Origin: a bacterium | GTDB taxonomy: Bacteria; Auribacterota; UBA3054 | Reading direction: 5' to 3' | DNA length: 55,263 bases | Assembly: GCA_017963805.1 (NCBI GenBank) | Contig: JAGCTE010000065.1 | Location: forward strand, 1-55,263 | Shown: piece after piece, positions 25,661 through 33,013 of the stretch | Position numbering within the stretch: the stretch's first letter is position 1 | How the letters are laid out: every line of letters starts with the position of its first letter | The notes under the pieces: model-generated | Database searches by the model: none | What the model was told of the DNA's origin: nothing | Seen by the model: the letters and a program-made list of their open reading frames with translations, nothing else | Made by a program: the position numbers and the translations under genes

Positions 25661-26506
25661 ATGTCCGTTATCTCAATTTCCGAACTTCTGGAAGCCGGAG
25701 TCCATTTCGGTCACCAGAAACGCAAACGCAACCCCAAAATGATCCCCTTCATCTTCGAAGAAAGGAAAGGGATCCACATCATCGACCTGCAGAAGACGCA
25801 GCGTTATCTCGACTACGCGACGCAGTACGCCCGCTTGGTGGCCCAGAAAGGCGGCAAGATCCTCTTTGTCTGCACCAAGCTTCAGAGCAAAGCCATCGTA
25901 AGCGACCTCGCCAAGAGCTGCGAGATGCCGTACGTCTGCGAACGCTGGCTGGGCGGCACGCTTACCAACCTCCGCACCATCCGCCAGTCCGTCCGCCGCA
26001 TGAACGAGATCGAAGACCTGCAGAAGAAAGGCCTCTTCGAGAAGCTGCCCAAGAAAGAGCAGGCCGTCATGACGAGAGAATACGCCAAGTTCGACAAGAA
26101 CCTCTGCGGTTTGAGAGACCTCCAGGAAGCCCCGGCGGCCATCTACATCGTCGACGTCAACAAAGAGCGCATCGCCGTGACCGAAGCCAAGAAGCTCGGC
26201 ATCCCCGTCATCGCCCTTTGCGACACGAACGGCAACCCTGACAACGCCGACTTCGTCATCCCCGGCAACGACGACACCATCAGCTCCGTCACCTTGATCA
26301 CGACCACGATCGCCAAGGCGATCAACGAGGGCAGAGTCTACTTCGAGGAAGTCGAGAAGCAGAGGAAGGAACGCGAGCTCATAGAGAGAGAGCAGGAAAA
26401 GTCCCAGCCCAAGCCCCGCGCCGAAAGACCGCGCCGCGCCCCCAAAGCTGAGAAGGAAGCCCCGAAAGAGGCCGCTCCCGAAGCTCCCAAGGAAACCCAG
26501 GAATAA
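25661..26506 (+). CDS. rpsB: 30S ribosomal protein S2
   Basis: 281 residues. ISISELLEAGVHFGHQKRKRNPKM, YIFE-type beta strand, FVCTKLQSKA, ERWLGGTLTNLRTI, and IPVIALCDTNGNPDNADFVIPGNDD are diagnostic. The C-terminal about 40 residues are a Lys/Glu/Pro/Ala-rich tail (KAEKEAPKEAAPEAPKE) longer than in E. coli S2. SD AAAGGAAA. Classic rpsB-tsf-pyrH order follows. Confidence 0.99.
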   Translation: MSVISISELLEAGVHFGHQKRKRNPKMIPFIFEERKGIHIIDLQKTQRYLDYATQYARLVAQKGGKILFVCTKLQSKAIVSDLAKSCEMPYVCERWLGGTLTNLRTIRQSVRRMNEIEDLQKKGLFEKLPKKEQAVMTREYAKFDKNLCGLRDLQEAPAAIYIVDVNKERIAVTEAKKLGIPVIALCDTNGNPDNADFVIPGNDDTISSVTLITTTIAKAINEGRVYFEEVEKQRKERELIEREQEKSQPKPRAERPRRAPKAEKEAPKEAAPEAPKETQE

Positions 26507-26541
26507 CATAAATTAACGAACAACGATACAGGAATATACAT

Positions 26542-27138
26542 ATGGCCGAAATTACCGCTAAACTTGTCAACGAACTGCGCGAGCTTACGCAAGCCGGCAT
26601 GATGGATTGTAAAAAAGCCCTGGTGGAAGCCGAGGGCGACATGGAAAAAGCCAAGGAGATCTTGAGGAAGCGCGGCGTGGCGAAAGCCGTCAAGAAATCC
26701 GCCCGCGCCACCAACGAAGGCATCGTCGCCAGCTACATCCACTCCAACAGCAAAGTTGGCGTGCTCATCGAAGTGGCCTGCGAATCCGACTTCGTGGCCA
26801 AGAACGAACTGTTCCAGGAGATGGTCAAGGACCTGACGATCCAGATCGCCTCCATGGCCCCGCAGTACGTTTCCCGCGAACAGGTCCCCGCCGAAGTGGT
26901 CGAAAAGGAAAAATCCTTCTACCGCGAGGAAGTGGCCAACAAGCCCGCCAACATCCAGGACAAGATCATCGAAGGCAAACTGGAGAAGTTCTACTCCGAG
27001 ATCTGCCTCGTTGACCAGCCGTTCGTAAAAGACGACAAGATAAAGATCAACGACCTCATCAAGGGCGTCATCGCGAAGCTGGGCGAGAACATGGTCGTCC
27101 GCCGCTTCGTCCGTTATCAGGTCGGCGAAGAGCTGTAA
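26542..27138 (+). CDS. tsf: elongation factor Ts (short form)
   Basis: 198 residues, the short EF-Ts form seen in Thermus and some other bacteria. Signature LRELTQAGMMDCKKALVEA and the TDFVA-like motif as CESDFVAKNELF. It recycles EF-Tu-GDP. Encoded 35 bases after rpsB, and a terminator follows the stop. Confidence 0.98.
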   Translation: MAEITAKLVNELRELTQAGMMDCKKALVEAEGDMEKAKEILRKRGVAKAVKKSARATNEGIVASYIHSNSKVGVLIEVACESDFVAKNELFQEMVKDLTIQIASMAPQYVSREQVPAEVVEKEKSFYREEVANKPANIQDKIIEGKLEKFYSEICLVDQPFVKDDKIKINDLIKGVIAKLGENMVVRRFVRYQVGEEL

Positions 27139-27147
27139 AACTTAAAA

Positions 27148-27176
27148 AGAGCGCCTCAACGGGCGCTCTTTTTTTT
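27148..27176 (+). terminator. Rho-independent terminator after tsf
   Basis: AGAGCGCC (27148-27155) and GGCGCTCT (27162-27169) form an 8-bp GC-rich stem with a short loop followed by eight T. Confidence 0.92.
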
Positions 27177-27202
27177 AAGCTGAAACCAACTATAGGGATC
27201 CT

Positions 27203-27907
27203 ATGCAATTCAAACGCGTGCTGCTGAAACTCAGCGGAGAAGTTCTGGGCGGCGCTTCCGGAACGGGCCTTGACCCGGAAGCCTTGAGCCGGGTGGCCGA
27301 AGAGATCAAAGAAGCTTTGGAGACGAAGACCGAGATCGCCATCGTTGTCGGCGGCGGCAACTTTTTCCGCGGGCTCTCCGAAAAGGGGCACGCCATGAAC
27401 CGCGTTTCCGCCGACTACATCGGAATGTTAGGGACCGTCATGAACGCCCTTGCTTTGAAAGATTTTCTCGAGGCGGAAGGCGTCGCGGCGGAAGTGATGT
27501 CCGCGGTCGAGATGCCGCGCCTGGCCAGCCTCGTACAGCCTCTGAAAGCGAAAAGATGGCTTGCCAAGGGCAAGGTCGTGATCTTCGCCGGCGGCACCGG
27601 GCACCCCTTCTTCTCCACCGACACGACGGCGGCTCTGAGAGCGGCCGAAGTGGGCGCCGAAGTGGTCATGAAAGGGACGAAAGTGGACGGCGTCTACACC
27701 GCCGACCCAATGAAGGATCCCGGCGCCAAGAGGCTTCCCGAGCTCACCTACGACGAAGTTTTGGAAAAACGCCTGAACGTCATGGATCTGACGGCCATCA
27801 CCATGTGCCGCCAGAATGGGATAAAAATAATGGTCTTCGACATGCGCGCCCCCAAAAACATCGCGAAAGTTTTGCGGGGCGAAGTGAACTGTTCCATAAT
27901 AAGCTGA
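27203..27907 (+). CDS. pyrH: UMP kinase
   Basis: 234 residues. KRVLLKLSGEVLGG, IAIVVGGGNFFRG, MLGTVMNALALKDFLE, FAGGTGHPFFSTDT and KGTKVDGVYTADPMKDP are characteristic of the amino-acid-kinase-fold bacterial UMP kinase. It phosphorylates UMP to UDP. SD AGGGAT. It lies after the tsf terminator, so is partly uncoupled from rpsB-tsf. Confidence 0.98.
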   Translation: MQFKRVLLKLSGEVLGGASGTGLDPEALSRVAEEIKEALETKTEIAIVVGGGNFFRGLSEKGHAMNRVSADYIGMLGTVMNALALKDFLEAEGVAAEVMSAVEMPRLASLVQPLKAKRWLAKGKVVIFAGGTGHPFFSTDTTAALRAAEVGAEVVMKGTKVDGVYTADPMKDPGAKRLPELTYDEVLEKRLNVMDLTAITMCRQNGIKIMVFDMRAPKNIAKVLRGEVNCSIIS

Positions 27908-27934
27908 ATTTTTTAACGCCCAAAAGGAGTTCAT

Positions 27935-28312
27935 ATGACAGAACTGAAATTCTACCAGTGCAAGCATTGCGGCAACATCATAGCTTTCGCCAAGGCCAGC
28001 GGCGTTCCCGTCGTCTGCTGCGGCGAGAAAATGGAAGAGCTTAAACCCAACACTACGGACGCCGCCGTTGAAAAGCACGTTCCGGAAGTTTCCCTTGAAG
28101 GCAATAAGGTCGTCGTCAAAGTCGGATCAACGGCCCACCCCATGACGGAAGCCCACTACATCGAATGGATCGCCATCCAGACCAAGAACGGCAACCAGAG
28201 GAAGGCGCTTACGCCGACGGACGAACCGAAGGCGGAATTCCCGCTTCTGCCCGGCGACGAAGTTTTGCAAACGCTGGCTTACTGCAACCTCCACGGCCTC
28301 TGGAAAAAGTAA
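27935..28312 (+). CDS. dfx: desulfoferrodoxin (superoxide reductase)
   Basis: 125 residues, two-iron type. N-terminal rubredoxin-like Fe(Cys)4 site C9, C12, C28, C29; catalytic site H48, H68, H74, C117 and H120 in the order EKHVPE, AHPMTEAHYI, YCNLHGLW. It reduces superoxide to peroxide without making oxygen, a protection system of anaerobes. SD AAAGGAG. Located 27 bases after pyrH. Confidence 0.98.
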   Translation: MTELKFYQCKHCGNIIAFAKASGVPVVCCGEKMEELKPNTTDAAVEKHVPEVSLEGNKVVVKVGSTAHPMTEAHYIEWIAIQTKNGNQRKALTPTDEPKAEFPLLPGDEVLQTLAYCNLHGLWKK

Positions 28313-28316
28313 TTAG

Positions 28317-28751
28317 ATGAGGCCGGCTCATTTTGCGCGCTTGGCGCTCGTAATGGCGCTCTTTTTCGCCGCGGGGCACCTCCTTTACGCCGCTGCGCTC
28401 TACACGGCCAAGAACGACCCCGCGAAAACGGAGCGCGTCGAGACGACGCGCCAGGCCGCGCCTTTCGCGCTCGACATCCTTCTCGTTCTGGGAGTCTATT
28501 TCACGGGGCTGATGGCCTCTTCTTTCAAAAAGGTCCCCAACATAGTCTCCCGCAAGCGCCAGTACACTATCCTCTGCTTTCTGCTTTTGATCTTCCTTGC
28601 GCTCATGATCTGGCGGACGGGGCAGGCGCCGCTTCTGATGCCGATAATGAGGCGGCACGTTTTCATGGCGGTCGTCTTCGCGCTCCTTGGCCTTTACAAC
28701 AGGCGCCATTTCGCCCTTACGAAAGAGGAAGAGGAGGCGTATGAAAAGTAG
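28317..28751 (+). CDS. small integral membrane protein, unknown
   Basis: 144 residues with about four hydrophobic helices (about 8-28, 50-70, 83-101, 108-126) and basic loops. It ends in an acidic stretch (KEEEEAYEK). No family recognised. It starts four bases after dfx and overlaps the following lipoprotein gene, so belongs to the dfx-rlmN unit. Confidence 0.7.
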   Translation: MRPAHFARLALVMALFFAAGHLLYAAALYTAKNDPAKTERVETTRQAAPFALDILLVLGVYFTGLMASSFKKVPNIVSRKRQYTILCFLLLIFLALMIWRTGQAPLLMPIMRRHVFMAVVFALLGLYNRRHFALTKEEEEAYEK

Positions 28752-29412
28752 GCTGCTTTTCCTTCTTGTCTCTTCGCTTCTGCTAGCTTCCTGCGCGACG
28801 ATCTCCCCTGAACCCGTCAGCGAGCCGGCCTTCGGGCCTGACCGGAAGGAGGACGCGGTGAAAGAGATCAGGGAAAACAAGCAAAAAAACGCCGGCAGCG
28901 TTTTCCGCTACAGCGTCGACCTTGAGATAGAGACGCTTGACCACGGGAAGCAGAAGATCGCGGCCATGGCGCTCTGGCAGCCCGATTCTGCGATCCGCTG
29001 GCGCTTGAAATACATGGGCTTCACCTTTTTCTCCGCGCTCGGCAACAACGACATCTGGCTGCTCTACCTGGAAGACGCCGGGATCGTCTACAAGTGCCCC
29101 GCCGCGCGCCTTCCCTACGTCATAGCGCCCAATATCCCGCCCCTCGCCTGGAAGGTGCTCTCGCATTCGCTGGGCGGCTTCTGCCCCGAACCGGGGCGCA
29201 TAAGGAAGGCCTACGAGAGCGGCGGCAGGACCGTTTTGGAAACGGCGGACGGGAAGCTCGCCTACGATGAGCTTTTCCTGCCGGCGCAAGGCTTCTGGGA
29301 AGCTTCCACCGGCGAAAAATGCAAAGGCCTTTTCGGCAAGCCTGAAAAAGTCAACGCGCCCCACGCGTTCGAGCCTTGCACCAACAAATACCGGGTGATG
29401 ACGCTGCAATAA
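28741..29412 (+). CDS. lipoprotein, possibly LolB/DUF4292-like
   Basis: 223 residues from ATG 28741 inside the previous gene's end. Signal peptide with lipobox LLASC (Cys acylation), so an envelope lipoprotein. The body (about 40-210) is beta-rich with alternating hydrophobics: VFRYSVDLEIETLDHG, then LWQPDSAIRWRLKYMG, which fits the lipid-binding half-barrel fold of LolA/LolB or DUF4292, though no certain motif is present. Stop overlaps the rlmN ATG (TAATG). Confidence 0.7.
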   Translation: MKSRLLFLLVSSLLLASCATISPEPVSEPAFGPDRKEDAVKEIRENKQKNAGSVFRYSVDLEIETLDHGKQKIAAMALWQPDSAIRWRLKYMGFTFFSALGNNDIWLLYLEDAGIVYKCPAARLPYVIAPNIPPLAWKVLSHSLGGFCPEPGRIRKAYESGGRTVLETADGKLAYDELFLPAQGFWEASTGEKCKGLFGKPEKVNAPHAFEPCTNKYRVMTLQ

Positions 29413-30443
29413 TGGAAGAAGATTTTCTGCCTTCCGTTTCGGAGGAGCTTTTCGAGCCTCTTGAAAACTGGTTTGCCAAAGCTGGCGAAAAGCCCTACCG
29501 CTTCCGCCAGCTGTTGGATTGGTATTTCAAGCGCCCGGAAGTCACGAGTTTTGGGGAGCTGGCTAATTTTCCCAAGGCGCTGAGGGAAAAGCTTAACGGC
29601 AATTTCGCCTTCCTTAGCCTGTCGACTGAAGAGGCGAAGCCCGCGCCCGACGGCTCTAAAAAACAGACTTTGCTTCTGCGCGACGGCTTTGTGACGGAGA
29701 CCGTAACGATGCCGATGGAAGGCCACACCACCGTTTGTCTTTCCACCCAGGTCGGCTGCCCGGTGGGCTGCCGCTTCTGCTTCAGCGGGCGTCACGGCCT
29801 CAAGAGAAACCTGACGGCCGGGGAAATGGCGGACAGTCTGCGCTGCTCGCTTCCAGATTCGGGAGCGGAGAGCCTAAACCTTGTCATCATGGGCATGGGC
29901 GAGCCTTTTTACAATTACGAAGCGCTGAAAAAATTCCTTGTTGTCTGCAGGGAAGGCTTCGGCATCGGGTCCAGAAGGGTGACTGTTTCGACCGTCGGCG
30001 TGATAGCGGGAATAGAAAGATTCGCCCAGGATTTCCCGCAGATGAACCTGGCGGTATCATTGCACGCTCCCGGAGAAGAATTGCGCCGGAAGCTCATTCC
30101 CAGGGCGCCCTCCGGGATAAAGGAGCTTTTGCCCGCTCTGAAAAAATATTTCGCCGCGACGAAAAGGCTCGTCACCTTCGAGTACGCCATGATAAAAGGC
30201 GTGAACGACAGCGCAAAGGAAGCCAAAGAATTGTGCTCCCTTCTTTCCGGCTTCGACTGCAAGGTGAACCTAATACCCTTAAACGACGTGCCGGGCGGGG
30301 AATTCCAGCCAAGTTTGAAAGAAGACACAGAGCGCTTCGTGAATTATCTGAGGGAGCGCGATATGAACGTCACCGTAAGGAAAAGCCTTGGCGGCACGGT
30401 TGGCGGAGCCTGCGGGCAGCTGGCCGACAAAAGGAACAACTAG
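29412..30443 (+). CDS. rlmN: 23S rRNA (adenine-2503-C2)-methyltransferase
   Basis: 343 residues from ATG 29412. Radical-SAM motif C116-x3-C120-x2-C123 in GCPVGCRFCFSG; LIMGMGEPFYNYEA-type block, RRVTVSTVGV and LAVSLHAPGEELR follow. It methylates A2503 of 23S rRNA and A37 of some tRNAs. Ends convergent with the HEAT-repeat lipoprotein gene, overlapping by four bases. Confidence 0.97.
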   Translation: MEEDFLPSVSEELFEPLENWFAKAGEKPYRFRQLLDWYFKRPEVTSFGELANFPKALREKLNGNFAFLSLSTEEAKPAPDGSKKQTLLLRDGFVTETVTMPMEGHTTVCLSTQVGCPVGCRFCFSGRHGLKRNLTAGEMADSLRCSLPDSGAESLNLVIMGMGEPFYNYEALKKFLVVCREGFGIGSRRVTVSTVGVIAGIERFAQDFPQMNLAVSLHAPGEELRRKLIPRAPSGIKELLPALKKYFAATKRLVTFEYAMIKGVNDSAKEAKELCSLLSGFDCKVNLIPLNDVPGGEFQPSLKEDTERFVNYLRERDMNVTVRKSLGGTVGGACGQLADKRNN

Positions 30444-31078
30444 TCGGTCGGCACAAAAGTGTCTTTGTTTTCAGCCCACCACTTCTTCCATTCCTCCGCG
30501 GTCTCGTAATTCGCGTCGGTATAGAAGCCGAGGTTGAAAATGGCCATTTCCACGACGTTGGAATAGGGATTGTCGAGGCAGTCGATCATGATCTGGTATT
30601 TCCTGCGGCCTTTGCAGTAATCCGAGATCGTTTCAATGGCGGCGTCCCTGACGTCCTCGTTCTCGTCATTGAGAAGCGGTATCATGTCGTCTATCATGAA
30701 GTTTACGCCGGCGTAGTCTTCGAGGGCGTAGAGGGCCCCTTCCCTAAGGTCGGCGTTCTCGCTTTGGAGCATTTTCCTAAAGGCCGCCCTGACGGAGGGG
30801 CCGCGGCTCGTGGTTTTGCTCAGAAGCGTGGCCAGCTGCCCCAAAACCACCACGTTGGTCTCCTTTTCCACCTGCTTTAAGAGCGCGTCCGTTTCGGCGT
30901 ATCTAGAGACTTTGGTGACGGCGGAAAGATCCTCGGGCTCGAACAAACGTTCGCCTTTTATTTTGTTGAGAGAGCTAGCGTCGGCGCTTGACGGCTGGGC
31001 TTTTTTCTCTTTATCGCAAGCCGTGAGACCGAGCGATAACGCCGCTAAAACAACAAGGCAAAAACTGATTCTGGACAT
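30440..31078 (-). CDS. HEAT-repeat lipoprotein
   Basis: 212 residues. Signal peptide with lipobox GLTAC, then a linker and four or so helical HEAT-type repeats (for example ADLREGALYALEDYAGV and NEDVRDAAIETISDY). Likely a protein-binding scaffold on the envelope. SD AAGGAGA. Alone on the minus strand with its own extended -10 promoter. Confidence 0.85.
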   Translation of the reverse strand: MSRISFCLVVLAALSLGLTACDKEKKAQPSSADASSLNKIKGERLFEPEDLSAVTKVSRYAETDALLKQVEKETNVVVLGQLATLLSKTTSRGPSVRAAFRKMLQSENADLREGALYALEDYAGVNFMIDDMIPLLNDENEDVRDAAIETISDYCKGRRKYQIMIDCLDNPYSNVVEMAIFNLGFYTDANYETAEEWKKWWAENKDTFVPTD

Positions 31079-31107
31079 GCTTTTTCTCCTTAATTTTATC
31101 CGTCTCT

Positions 31108-31120
31108 ATTTTAGCAAAAA
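31108..31120 (-). promoter_or_regulatory. extended -10 promoter of HEAT lipoprotein
   Basis: Minus strand TTTTTGCTAAAAT, 29 bases before the ATG. It is back-to-back with the argF promoter about 50 bases away. Confidence 0.6.
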
Positions 31121-31164
31121 GGCTGTTGAACGTTGGGGAAATCGTCCCTATGTTTTCAAAGCCG

Positions 31165-31177
31165 TTTTTGGTATAAT
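31165..31177 (+). promoter_or_regulatory. extended -10 promoter of argF/EPS run
   Basis: TTTTTGGTATAAT, identical to the pckG promoter string, 46 bases upstream of the argF ATG. No clear -35. It is the only promoter seen before the approximately 19.6-kb co-directional run. Confidence 0.65.
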
Positions 31178-31223
31178 CTTAAATTACCTAAAAGAACAAA
31201 ATATAACGTTGGGAGAATTAATT

Positions 31224-32159
31224 ATGGCAGATCACAAGAATTTGCTAAGGATGACAGATCTCAGCAAGGAGACGCTGGAAAAGATATTGAAAGTCTCCGC
31301 TGCTCTGAAGAAAGAACCGGAAAACGACCTGATGAAGGGCGAGACGCTCGCTTTGATCTTCGAAAAGCCGAGCTTAAGGACCCGCGTGAGCTTTCAGCTG
31401 GCCGCCGAGGAAATGGGCGGCCGCGCGCTCGTTTTGCGTCCGGATGAAATCAAGATGGGCGTTCGCGAAGCGGTGAAAGACATCGCCCGCTACCTCTCCA
31501 GGAACGTCACCATAGCCGCCATGCGCGTTTTCTCCCACGGCACCTTGGATGAATTCGCCCGCTACGCCTCCATCCCCGTCGTCAACGCGCTTTGCGACGA
31601 GGAGCATCCCTGCCAGGCCTTCGCCGACCTCCTCACCATTCAGGAATGTTTCGGCAGGACCAAGGGCGTGAACATCACCTATCTGGGCGACGGCAACAAC
31701 GTCTGCGTTTCTCTTATGCTCGGCGCGGCCATGACCGGCGCCAACATGACGGTCGGCTGCCCCAAGGGGTATGAACCGCCCAAGGAGATAATCGAGGAAG
31801 CGAAGACGATCGCCTCCTCGACCGGCGCCGTAATAAACGTCGTAAACGATCCCAAAGCGGCGGCCAAGGGCGCCGACGTCCTCTACACGGACGTCTGGGT
31901 CAGCATGGGCCAGGAAGAAGAGAAGGCCACGAAGATGAAAGCCTTCGCCGGCTTCTGCCTTGACGACGAATGCCTGAAGCTCGCCAATCCGGAAGCGATC
32001 GTTCTGCACTGCCTCCCCGCCCACAGGGGCGAGGAGATCACAGACTCCGTCATAGAGAGCAAAAATTCCCGCGTTTTCCAGGAGGCGGAGAACCGCCGCC
32101 ACGTTGAGAAGGCCGCCCTTCTCTACGCCCTGGGAAAGCTTGACCAGGTCAAGATCTGA
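31224..32159 (+). CDS. argF: ornithine carbamoyltransferase
   Basis: 311 residues from ATG 31224. Carbamoyl phosphate site FEKPSLRTRVSFQ, HPCQAFADLLTI, and ornithine site region HCLPAHRGEEI. It makes citrulline from ornithine and carbamoyl phosphate in arginine synthesis. No other arg genes are adjacent; five bases after the stop begins the polysaccharide cluster, so arginine synthesis and capsule genes share a promoter here. Confidence 0.97.
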   Translation: MADHKNLLRMTDLSKETLEKILKVSAALKKEPENDLMKGETLALIFEKPSLRTRVSFQLAAEEMGGRALVLRPDEIKMGVREAVKDIARYLSRNVTIAAMRVFSHGTLDEFARYASIPVVNALCDEEHPCQAFADLLTIQECFGRTKGVNITYLGDGNNVCVSLMLGAAMTGANMTVGCPKGYEPPKEIIEEAKTIASSTGAVINVVNDPKAAAKGADVLYTDVWVSMGQEEEKATKMKAFAGFCLDDECLKLANPEAIVLHCLPAHRGEEITDSVIESKNSRVFQEAENRRHVEKAALLYALGKLDQVKI

Positions 32160-32164
32160 ACTTA

Positions 32165-32977
32165 ATGGCGCTTTTCAATTTCTGGCACAAGAAGAAGGAA
32201 GACGCGAAGGAAGAGGAACTCTTCCCGAAGGTTGACCTTCACGCCCACATCCTTCCTGACGTCGACGACGGCAGCAAGGACGAGGCTATGACGCTTGAAA
32301 TGATGGAAGCGGCTCTTAAAGCCTACGTCGTGCACATCAACGCCACGGCGCATCACAGGAACAGCTTGAGCCCGGAAGTCGAGGAGATAGGCGAAGCTTT
32401 CGCCAAAACGAAAGAGCTGCGCGACAAGAACCTTCTCCCCCTGTCCCTTTCCTGCTCGCTCGAGACGGAATTCTATCCGGAAGTGGAGGAGTTTTTCAAA
32501 ACCTGCCGCGTATCCCTTACCGGCAAGGGCAAAAAATACGCTCTTGTGGAATTCACCGCGGACGTCAACAAACAGTCGGCCGTCGCGGCCGTCTTCCAGC
32601 TTTCGCTGTCCGGCTTCCGCCCGGTCATCGTCCATCCGGAGCGCTTTTACTTTGTCCAGAGACACCCCGAAGTCGCCGGCGAGATGCAGTCGAGGGGCGC
32701 CCTCATCATGCCGAACGCCACGAGCTTCATCGGCCACTACGGCCTGACCGCCATGGACACGGCGGAAAAGATCCTTCATGACGGTTTCGCCGACGCGCTG
32801 GCCTCCGACGCGCACCGCCCGGATTATTACGAGCAGTACCTTGCGGGCTGCAGGCACGTCGCGAAAAAATACGGAAGCAGCCTTCTTTACGAACTCACCT
32901 GGAAAACGCCTTGCAAGATCTTGGGCTACGAGCCGGAAAGCGAGCGCGACGATCTCGATCCCTTTGACAATCAATAA
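32165..32977 (+). CDS. PHP-type tyrosine-protein phosphatase (CpsB/YwqE family)
   Basis: 270 residues. PHP metal motif KVDLHAHILPDVDDGSKD near residue 24, FSLE-type middle with LETEFYPE, HPERFYFVQRHPE and late SDAHRPDYYEQ. Mn-dependent phosphatase that removes phosphates from the Tyr cluster of the BY-kinase that follows. Pairing of CpsB with a Wzz/BY-kinase is the classic regulator of capsule chain assembly. Confidence 0.92.
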   Translation: MALFNFWHKKKEDAKEEELFPKVDLHAHILPDVDDGSKDEAMTLEMMEAALKAYVVHINATAHHRNSLSPEVEEIGEAFAKTKELRDKNLLPLSLSCSLETEFYPEVEEFFKTCRVSLTGKGKKYALVEFTADVNKQSAVAAVFQLSLSGFRPVIVHPERFYFVQRHPEVAGEMQSRGALIMPNATSFIGHYGLTAMDTAEKILHDGFADALASDAHRPDYYEQYLAGCRHVAKKYGSSLLYELTWKTPCKILGYEPESERDDLDPFDNQ

Positions 32978-33013
32978 ATCCAAAACCATAAACAATCCAA
33001 GACCAGACACACT